From NCBI GenBank assembly GCA_003523085.1, contig DPHD01000009.1, forward strand, positions 1 to 11,742: DNA of 11,742 nt, in the 5' to 3' direction. Shown here in pieces: positions 6,731 to 11,742 of the stretch. Position numbers and translations under genes: made by a program. Origin of the DNA: Oceanospirillaceae bacterium. GTDB taxonomy: Bacteria; Pseudomonadota; Gammaproteobacteria; Pseudomonadales; Balneatricaceae. The first letter of the stretch is position 1; each line of letters begins with the position of its first letter. The notes beneath the pieces are model-generated. The model searched no databases, was not told where the DNA came from, and saw only the letters and a list, made by a program, of their open reading frames with translations.

Positions 6731-6746
6731 CTTCAGCCTCATTTTT
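6721..6746 (+). terminator. Rho-independent terminator of the LysE-type gene
   Basis: A 7-bp perfect stem, TGAGGCT (6721-6727) and AGCCTCA (6735-6741), with a 7-base loop containing the stop codon, followed by TTTTT. It ends the exporter transcript and separates it from the next gene. Confidence 0.82.
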
Positions 6747-6806
6747 ACTCTAAATATTGCAACAGTATAGTTTTACGCTCTTTTAAGATTACAGGATGAT
6801 TTTTCC

Positions 6807-8912
6807 ATGGTGATTTTCATACGGATATTTACCTTATGTGTCATGTTGAGCACTGCCTCATTAGCTATGGCAAATTCCATCACTGTTTCAAATGACGATG
6901 TATTGTTCAGTTTTCAGCATAGCGCGCCGGCTGATACTCTCTTTTACGTCGATGGATGGGCTGACAAAAATACTTTAGCAGCCACACGCAACTTCTCTGC
7001 TTCTAGCCTGCAACTTGAACTCGCTGTGGCTGAACTTGAAAGTCTAGACCCCAATAAATACACGGCCGAAATTGCCTTTATAGTTACCTTACTAGAACAA
7101 TGGCTGGCCGCTCAAGCGACTGGCCATGAAGGTCTGAGTAGTTATTATGGACTGCATGAGAATTTAGCCAGTGCTGTCTATTTAGATGGCTTGATTCCAG
7201 TCTTACAGCTGGCATTAAATAACCAAGCAGCATTTTTTGAGGCATTATCCAAAGCAGGCGAACAAAGTGGTCTAGTGCATAAAAACCAGCTGTGGGGGCG
7301 TTATTCCGTAGATTACTGGGTACTACAAACCAAGTCAGACTTGGGTTTTGATTTGTGGTTAACCCTGGTGATTAAAGATAATGTGGCTACCATTGCACTT
7401 ATACCAGCAATATTGTCTCAAGCGAGGCGTTTAGATGCGTTAGGTCTGCTGCCCGAGGCCTATTCCCTAGCCGATAGTCAGAGCATGGTGAACATACGCG
7501 AACAGGAGGGTTTTTTACCATACACTGCTGGGTTTGCTAATTTGTTAGAAATGACCAGGTTAGTGACCGACCCTCGTAGTAGTAAAGCGGGTGAGGACCT
7601 CATGGCTGTGGCTGGCAAACAGGCGCTTCCACCAGTATCGGTGGCATGCAGACGTGACTGGTTAGAGTTGGCACATAATACGCCTAAATTGGTATTTGGC
7701 TATGATCGCATATCCCTGCAACGAGATACTGTGGCCGATGGTCACATGTTATTACAAATAAATAACCCGACTGTTTCTGAAGCCCTGCAGAAACTCAACG
7801 GATACTTACCCAACTATTCACTGCTTGCCCAAGATTCGTTGTTATCTTTGGCCCTTGGTATTGATATCAATGCCCTCATGCCGGTGGTTAGCCAATTACG
7901 GCGACAAGCACTCTCTACGTATTTTAATTGTGAACAACTAATCGCTATGCAATCAGACTTGATCGCAGCAGACATCTCGCCATTGATGATAGCGGCGGCA
8001 GCTGGGCAAGGAATCAATGGTGTGGGCGCTGTCCTTTACGACATTGATTTAACGAGTATAACAAGTGGCGAATTGGTGGTTGATGCTTTGATTTCGGTAA
8101 CCACAGAACACCCCGAGATGCTATCGAATTTGGTATCATTTATACCAGAATTACATGGTCTCGAAGTACCGATAGATGGAACCAGCGTGGCCCTTGGCTT
8201 GCCGAATTTACCAGTGGGTCTGAGCCCAAAGTTGGCAGTAAAAGGTCAAAACATTGTCCTATATAATGGGCCAAAGAGTGCAGACGCTGCGCAACAATTA
8301 ACTTATGAAGAGCCCAGTAAGCGAGGGGTGTTTTCTGCGTCATCCAATTATCAAAAGCTCAATCAAATTGCCGTAAATACGGTAGATTTTATCGCACAAA
8401 TGAGCCTCACTGAAGCTAGCGAGTGTGCCGAACTGTATGCCAATATTTCAAGTATGCACGACTCAGTCGATGCCAGTACAATGCGAGTGACTGTTGAGGA
8501 CAATGGTATCCGCTTGGATTTTGGCGTACAAGTGGATCATTCGGCCAGAACGTTGGCGCCAGGCATTCAGGATGGTCATTATCGATTGCAGCTGCTCGGC
8601 GAAGGTTGTATATGGGAGCCAGTGGGCAGCGAAAAGATGTCTGCCGATGGCACAGGCCAATACGATGTGCTTGACGACATGGGCCAATGCTCACTGCACC
8701 AATCTCAGTACATATGGCAACAACAAGGCCGGCGGTTAATATACAATGAGAAAACTTCGTTAGGCCGAGATAGCTGTTCTGACAATATGCAAAATTATAC
8801 GCTGGAAAATTATACCTGCATTATCATTAATGCCAGCGCGTCTGGGTTTGATTGCCTGTACAACCCAAGTAGTGAAGACAAGAGACTTTATCGCTATGTG
8901 TTAAGCCCTTAA
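6807..8912 (+). CDS. Large secreted protein of unknown function
   Basis: A 701-residue protein with a clear signal peptide (MVIFIRIFTLCVMLSTASLA, cleavage probably after AMA at 22) and no further obvious membrane helix, so probably periplasmic. After a short beta-like start it has SAPADTLFYVDGW (39-51), which recalls the opening of DUF3352-type proteins; I hold this only as a weak resemblance. The middle (about 65-470) is a mix of helices and strands with recurrent Leu-rich segments. The last 110 residues look like a separate small beta domain with five cysteines (601, 628, 657, 671, 683). AGGA stands 11 bases before the ATG. It is isolated between a terminator upstream and a convergent gene downstream, inside the repeat-bounded segment. 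Confidence 0.8.
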   Translation: MVIFIRIFTLCVMLSTASLAMANSITVSNDDVLFSFQHSAPADTLFYVDGWADKNTLAATRNFSASSLQLELAVAELESLDPNKYTAEIAFIVTLLEQWLAAQATGHEGLSSYYGLHENLASAVYLDGLIPVLQLALNNQAAFFEALSKAGEQSGLVHKNQLWGRYSVDYWVLQTKSDLGFDLWLTLVIKDNVATIALIPAILSQARRLDALGLLPEAYSLADSQSMVNIREQEGFLPYTAGFANLLEMTRLVTDPRSSKAGEDLMAVAGKQALPPVSVACRRDWLELAHNTPKLVFGYDRISLQRDTVADGHMLLQINNPTVSEALQKLNGYLPNYSLLAQDSLLSLALGIDINALMPVVSQLRRQALSTYFNCEQLIAMQSDLIAADISPLMIAAAAGQGINGVGAVLYDIDLTSITSGELVVDALISVTTEHPEMLSNLVSFIPELHGLEVPIDGTSVALGLPNLPVGLSPKLAVKGQNIVLYNGPKSADAAQQLTYEEPSKRGVFSASSNYQKLNQIAVNTVDFIAQMSLTEASECAELYANISSMHDSVDASTMRVTVEDNGIRLDFGVQVDHSARTLAPGIQDGHYRLQLLGEGCIWEPVGSEKMSADGTGQYDVLDDMGQCSLHQSQYIWQQQGRRLIYNEKTSLGRDSCSDNMQNYTLENYTCIIINASASGFDCLYNPSSEDKRLYRYVLSP

Positions 8913-8969
8913 AATTTCTTAATGGTAAGTCAAGTCCGTAGCTTTGCCCCAAAACCGCGGATTAGAGGA

Positions 8970-9287
8970 TTAAATCTGCTGACACTTGTGGCCAACAATA
9001 TTCAGTTTATGAACATGGCGAAGCGACAAGAACGATTTCAGCGTATATACAAGTACCGCAATGCCTATGGCACCGGCAACCGCAACACTAATGAAGACAA
9101 TCAAATCTATCGAACCACCCATGTCACCAATACTGGAATCGGTAACTGCCAGAACAAACCATAGCGCAGCAACAGCGCCAAAAGGCATGGATTCTTGGGC
9201 CCATAGGAACTTGCGCCAGCTGATATGACGGTCGCGAATCAGCACATAGATATAGCCTACGCTAATGATACCCGCGGTAACCACCAT
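8970..9287 (-). CDS. Small membrane protein, 5' end probably disrupted
   Basis: A 105-residue product with three hydrophobic segments (about 1-17, 33-49, 60-81) and a basic tail. I do not recognise the family. The ATG at 9287 has no clear ribosome binding site and starts inside a hydrophobic run. The same frame continues upstream through ISSGLFWL to an in-frame TGA (9314-9312), and beyond it to ATG codons at 9323 and 9344 (MIEKSVAMIA). A TGG-to-TGA change would explain this, giving an original protein of about 124 residues with a complete first helix. The gene is convergent with the 701-residue protein and ends 57 bp from it; its upstream side abuts the right copy of the 138-bp repeat. Confidence 0.55.
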   Translation of the reverse strand: MVVTAGIISVGYIYVLIRDRHISWRKFLWAQESMPFGAVAALWFVLAVTDSSIGDMGGSIDLIVFISVAVAGAIGIAVLVYTLKSFLSLRHVHKLNIVGHKCQQI

Positions 9288-9368
9288 TAACCAAAATAGG
9301 CCACTGGAGATTCAAGCAATCATCGCAACACTCTTTTCAATCATGTGCGATGGCGTCTTAAATTTCAA

Positions 9369-9447
9369 TGTCTTATTCTAACGCTATATGGCTGCCGCGC
9401 AGGGCTTGTATTGAATTAATTATATCGGTCGACATGATAGCAATCAT
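9369..9447 (-). pseudogene. 5' remnant of the Crp/Fnr gene
   Basis: Minus-strand codons 1-24 match the intact regulator at 1430-1996 except V10I and one silent change. Codon 25 is TAA in place of CAA (base 9375 against 1924), and similarity ends about two codons later. This is a broken duplicate, not a functional peptide gene. Confidence 0.85.
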
Positions 9448-9506
9448 ATGTGTATTTATTGTCCCATGGCAAACTTAGCGGCACTTTCAATCCTTGGAGC
9501 CATGCC
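9369..9506. repeat. 138-bp direct repeat, right copy
   Basis: Second copy of 1918-2055, same orientation, offset 7451 bases. It ends at the start codon region of the Spy/CpxP-like gene and supplies that gene's upstream region. The GGAG ribosome binding site (9496-9499) arises at the repeat's edge, where the left copy reads GGAAG. The mismatches lie toward the ends; the centre, with the ATGAT-N4-ATCAT palindrome (9434-9447), is identical. Confidence 0.97.
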
Positions 9507-9507
9507 C

Positions 9508-10098
9508 ATGCTAAAGAAATTAATGTTAATCTCCTGTCTGATTTTACCTATAACCCTACTTGCAGAATCGGGTAGCATTCCTTCTGTGTCAAAGTACGCG
9601 GGTCAGGAAAAGCAGAACATCAAAAGCCTGACCGCCAGCGATATTGAAGAACTTCAGCGAGGCGGCGGATGGGGGTTGGCAAAAGCAGCCGAACTGAATG
9701 GAGTGCCTGGACCAGCCCACTTGCTCGAACTAAAGGACAAGGTGCCATTAACAACGGATCAAATCGAAAAAATCACTCAGATTTACAGCGCGATGCAAGC
9801 TGATGCCATTGGGCAAGGAGTAAAACTGATCGAACTAGAAAAAGGCCTTGAGTTTCATTTTCAAGATCGGTCTATTACTGATGCGATTCTGCGAGACTAT
9901 TTGGCCAAGATAGCTCACGTTAGAATGACGCTCAGATATATCCATCTAGCCACTCATCTGCTCACCCCGGAAATACTAACAGAAGAGCAAATATCGACAT
10001 ACAACCAATTGCGTGGCTATGACAGCCCAGATGTTTGTGATCATATGCCAGAAGGTCACGATGCGGATATGTGGCGCAAACATAATGGCTGTGAATAG
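9508..10098 (+). CDS. Spy/CpxP-like periplasmic protein (heavy-metal sensor/chaperone type)
   Basis: A 196-residue secreted helical protein. The signal peptide is MLKKLMLISCLILPITLLA with cleavage near residue 19. It has GGGWGLAKAAELNGVPGPAH (52-71), which I recall from a family annotated as periplasmic heavy-metal sensor or Spy/CpxP chaperone. Two LTxxQ motifs follow, LTTDQ (81-85) and LTEEQ (157-161), with long amphipathic helices between. The tail is rich in Cys and His (C177, H179, H184, H192, C195) and could bind metal. I chose ATG 9508 because GGAG lies 8 bases upstream and the signal peptide begins there. The open frame extends back to 9448 inside the repeat, but that would put non-signal residues in front. 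Its upstream region is shared with the Crp/Fnr gene through the 138-bp repeat, so the two probably were divergent neighbours. Confidence 0.82.
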   Translation: MLKKLMLISCLILPITLLAESGSIPSVSKYAGQEKQNIKSLTASDIEELQRGGGWGLAKAAELNGVPGPAHLLELKDKVPLTTDQIEKITQIYSAMQADAIGQGVKLIELEKGLEFHFQDRSITDAILRDYLAKIAHVRMTLRYIHLATHLLTPEILTEEQISTYNQLRGYDSPDVCDHMPEGHDADMWRKHNGCE

Positions 10099-10116
10099 TC
10101 AGTCTAGAAAGGGCCT

Positions 10117-10236
10117 TTGGTAGTCACCATTAGCTCACTCCTGGCCCTGCAATGGCTACTCACAGCGATAATAGTACTGCCACTGATCATATTTTTTCAA
10201 TGCGTGCCCTTAAGAAACAGGTGGCATAATGTTTAA
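10117..10236 (+). CDS. Possible 39-residue single-helix membrane peptide
   Basis: A TTG at 10117 preceded by AAAGGG opens 39 codons encoding one strongly hydrophobic stretch (LLALQWLLTAIIVLPLIIFF) and a basic end (PLRNRWHNV). It lies 18 bases after the Spy/CpxP-like gene and could be co-transcribed. It depends on a non-ATG start and has no known family; it may be chance or a decayed fragment. Otherwise the 231-bp gap 10099-10329 shows no feature I can support. Confidence 0.2.
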   Translation: MVVTISSLLALQWLLTAIIVLPLIIFFQCVPLRNRWHNV

Positions 10237-10329
10237 TAACGATGCCAAGCCATTATAGTCTCACGTTTGGTCTTAAAATCTCGCCGTATTGCAACCTCCA
10301 TGACGCTCTATTAGACTGAAGTAGTCACC

Positions 10330-11322
10330 ATGGATAAAATAGCAAGGGCGCAAATTATGAATAACAAACCTATTTCTGGGCACGTTCTACCACGGTTTGC
10401 AGGTATTGCTACGTTTATGAGGTTACCTTATGTGGCCTTGCCTGAGGCCCGTGACATCGATATTGGCATCATTGGTGTTCCGTGGGATGGCGGCACTACC
10501 AATAGAGCGGGTGCACGCCATGGGCCACGGCAAATGCGCGATCTATCCACCATGACACGCAACGTACATCATGTGCACGGTATTGCGCCTTATGAGTTGG
10601 CTAATTGTGCAGACTTGGGTGACACACCGGTTAACCCCGTCGACCTGATGGACTCCATCGACCGCATTCAAGGGTTTTATGACCAAGTGTGTCAACAAGG
10701 CATTATGCCGCTCACAGCCGGTGGTGATCATTTGTTATCCTTGCCTATATTACGGGCGTTGGCCAAGGTTCACGCAGCGCCTCTGGGTATGATTCATTTT
10801 GATGCTCACACAGACACCATGGATCGCTATTTTGGCGACTTTGAATACACCCATGGCACGCCCTTTAGGCGTGCCATAGAAGAAGGTGCTTTAGACCCTA
10901 AGCGCACGGTACAAATTGGCATCCGTGGCGCCCTTTATACGGCGCAAGATAAAGACTGGGGATTAGAGCAAGGTATTCGGGTCATCGAAATTGAGGAATA
11001 CATGGACCTCGGGCCCACAAAGGTGATGCAAGAAGCAAGGCGTATTGTGGGTGATGGCAAAACTTATGTTAGTTTTGATGTGGATGCCCTAGACCCCGTA
11101 TACGCGCCCGGTACAGGCACCCCAGAAATTGGTGGTATTAGCACCCATGATGCACAAGCCATGTTACGGGATCTACGTGGATTAAACCTTGTGGGTGCCG
11201 ATGTGGTTGAAGTTGCGCCACCTTTTGACCCCAGTGGTAACACGGCGCTAGTGGGCGTGACCATGATGTGGGAAATGCTGTGTTTGATGGCCGAAGTAAT
11301 CAGTAAGCGGCAGGGCAACTAA
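10330..11322 (+). CDS. speB: Ureohydrolase (agmatinase/arginase family), guanidinopropionase-like
   Basis: A 330-residue cytoplasmic di-manganese hydrolase that splits a guanidino compound into urea and an amine. All metal ligands are present: GGDH (131-134), DAHTD (158-162) and SFDVDALDP (248-256). The substrate-side segment GVPWDGGTTNRAGARHGPR (49-67), the opening PRFAGIATFMRLP and GTGTPEIGG (261-269) resemble, from memory, Pseudomonas guanidinopropionase GpuA and guanidinobutyrase GbuA more than E. coli agmatinase. 3-guanidinopropionate or 4-guanidinobutyrate is therefore a better guess than agmatine. The symbol is given at family level only. The start is ATG 10330 or ATG 10357; the latter has AAGGG 8 bases upstream. 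A MOSC-protein gene follows after 37 bp and may be co-transcribed. Confidence 0.92.
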   Translation: MDKIARAQIMNNKPISGHVLPRFAGIATFMRLPYVALPEARDIDIGIIGVPWDGGTTNRAGARHGPRQMRDLSTMTRNVHHVHGIAPYELANCADLGDTPVNPVDLMDSIDRIQGFYDQVCQQGIMPLTAGGDHLLSLPILRALAKVHAAPLGMIHFDAHTDTMDRYFGDFEYTHGTPFRRAIEEGALDPKRTVQIGIRGALYTAQDKDWGLEQGIRVIEIEEYMDLGPTKVMQEARRIVGDGKTYVSFDVDALDPVYAPGTGTPEIGGISTHDAQAMLRDLRGLNLVGADVVEVAPPFDPSGNTALVGVTMMWEMLCLMAEVISKRQGN

Positions 11323-11359
11323 GCCTGTTACGTAGGTTAACTTATTTCTGGAGCTCATT

Positions 11360-11742
11360 GTGTACCTTTCTCACATCAATACTTACCCCATCAAGTCGAC
11401 GCATCCCATTGCCTTGAAATCCAGCTATTTGAACAATACCGGTGTTGCCTACGATCGTCACTGGATGTTGGTGGGTGAAGATGATGCCATGTTGACTTCG
11501 CGTAAGCATCCAAAACTATTACACATTAGGAGCCGAATAGACGCAGGCCATTTAGTGGTTGAAATGCCCTATGGTGATTTTTTGCTGCCGTTACAACCTC
11601 AACCTCAATCTCAGTATGAGTTATTGGTTCAGCACTGGGGCGATGAACCCCTCGCTGCGTGGCCCCAAAATTCGGCCTTGGATGCAGCCTTAAGTACATA
11701 CTTGGAATTACCCTGTCGGCTAGTGTATAACGCAAGTTTAGG
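11360..11742 (+). CDS. MOSC-domain protein, N-terminal part (runs off window)
   Basis: GTG at 11360, with GGAG (11350-11353) 6 bases upstream, opens a frame of 127 codons with no stop to the window end. The product starts YLSHINTYPIKSTHPIALKS and continues with GVAYDRHWMLVGEDDAMLTSRKHPKLL. This is the N-terminal beta-barrel domain typical of YcbX and mARC-like molybdenum-cofactor proteins, which reduce N-hydroxylated compounds. The cofactor-binding MOSC domain itself would lie outside the window, so activity cannot be judged. The tandem QPQPQSQ stretch near residue 78 is probably a loop. Confidence 0.85.
   Translation, partial: MYLSHINTYPIKSTHPIALKSSYLNNTGVAYDRHWMLVGEDDAMLTSRKHPKLLHIRSRIDAGHLVVEMPYGDFLLPLQPQPQSQYELLVQHWGDEPLAAWPQNSALDAALSTYLELPCRLVYNASL

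Larger units (their letters stand above)
2056..9368. other. 7.3-kb segment bounded by direct repeats (putative insertion)
   Basis: Everything between the two 138-bp repeats: the secreted 460-residue protein, the Lrp gene, the dioxygenase/binding-protein/LysE genes, the 701-residue secreted protein and the small membrane protein. The repeat copies are reciprocally broken: the left keeps the intact Crp/Fnr gene, the right keeps the intact Spy/CpxP-like gene. This fits insertion into an ancestral divergent Crp/Fnr - Spy/CpxP pair, with duplication of the shared region. No integrase or transposase is visible inside, so homologous (Campbell-like) integration or a segmental rearrangement is more likely than an active element. 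Bases 2056-2196 hold no gene I can support. The segment status is inference; the repeats are observed. Confidence 0.55.

Noticed and set aside
8922..9164. 80-codon plus-strand frame
   Set aside because: It is antisense to the small membrane protein and has low-complexity Asn/Thr/Arg composition with no start signals.
9448..9507. Longer N-terminus for the Spy/CpxP-like protein from ATG 9448
   Set aside because: It would place 20 residues encoded by the repeat before a normal signal peptide; GGAG is correctly spaced for ATG 9508.
10108..10118. AAAGGGCCTTT near-palindrome after the Spy/CpxP-like gene as a terminator
   Set aside because: The arms leave a one-base loop and no T-run follows, so it cannot form a terminator hairpin.

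Overview
The window looks like chromosomal DNA of a Gammaproteobacterium, probably marine or aquatic. That rests on family content (CioA-type cytochrome bd oxidase, Lrp/LysE pairing, guanidinopropionase-like ureohydrolase, MOSC protein), AT-rich intergenic regions and moderate GC. It is an inference from content, not a placement. No tRNA, rRNA, CRISPR array, transposase or integrase is visible.

Layout. (1) 1-1996, minus strand: a Crp/Fnr-type regulator followed by the start of cydA (cioA-like), which runs off the left edge. (2) 2197-3579, minus: an unrecognised secreted, cysteine-containing helical protein. (3) 3710-6730: an Lrp/AsnC regulator (minus) diverging from a phytanoyl-CoA-dioxygenase-type 2-oxoglutarate oxygenase. 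The oxygenase stop overlaps the start of a substrate-binding-protein-fold gene that lacks a signal peptide. A possible 29-codon Cys/His-rich ORF and a LysE/RhtB-type exporter with a clear terminator follow. (4) 6807-8912: a 701-residue secreted protein of unknown function. (5) 8970-9287, minus: a small membrane protein whose reading frame continues upstream through an in-frame TGA. (6) 9508-10098: a Spy/CpxP-like periplasmic protein with two LTxxQ motifs and a Cys/His tail. (7) 10330-11322: a guanidinopropionase/agmatinase-like ureohydrolase. (8) 11360 to the right edge: the start of a MOSC-domain protein.

The most informative structure is a 138-bp direct repeat (133/138 identical, no gaps) at 1918-2055 and 9369-9506. 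It holds the first 26 codons of the Crp/Fnr gene plus its upstream region, up to the start codon of the Spy/CpxP-like gene. The left copy has an intact Crp/Fnr gene but no Spy/CpxP gene. The right copy has an intact Spy/CpxP gene but only a 24-codon Crp/Fnr stub ending in a nonsense codon. The simplest reading is that the two genes were once divergent neighbours and that 7.3 kb (2056-9368) was inserted between them, duplicating the shared region. Removing one repeat and the 7.3 kb would restore that arrangement.

How the genes may work together: the Crp/Fnr protein probably controls cydA, because a palindrome sits near -41 from a TATAAT box. The Lrp protein probably controls the oxygenase/binding-protein pair, and perhaps the exporter, as a small amino-acid-responsive unit whose substrate cannot be read from sequence.
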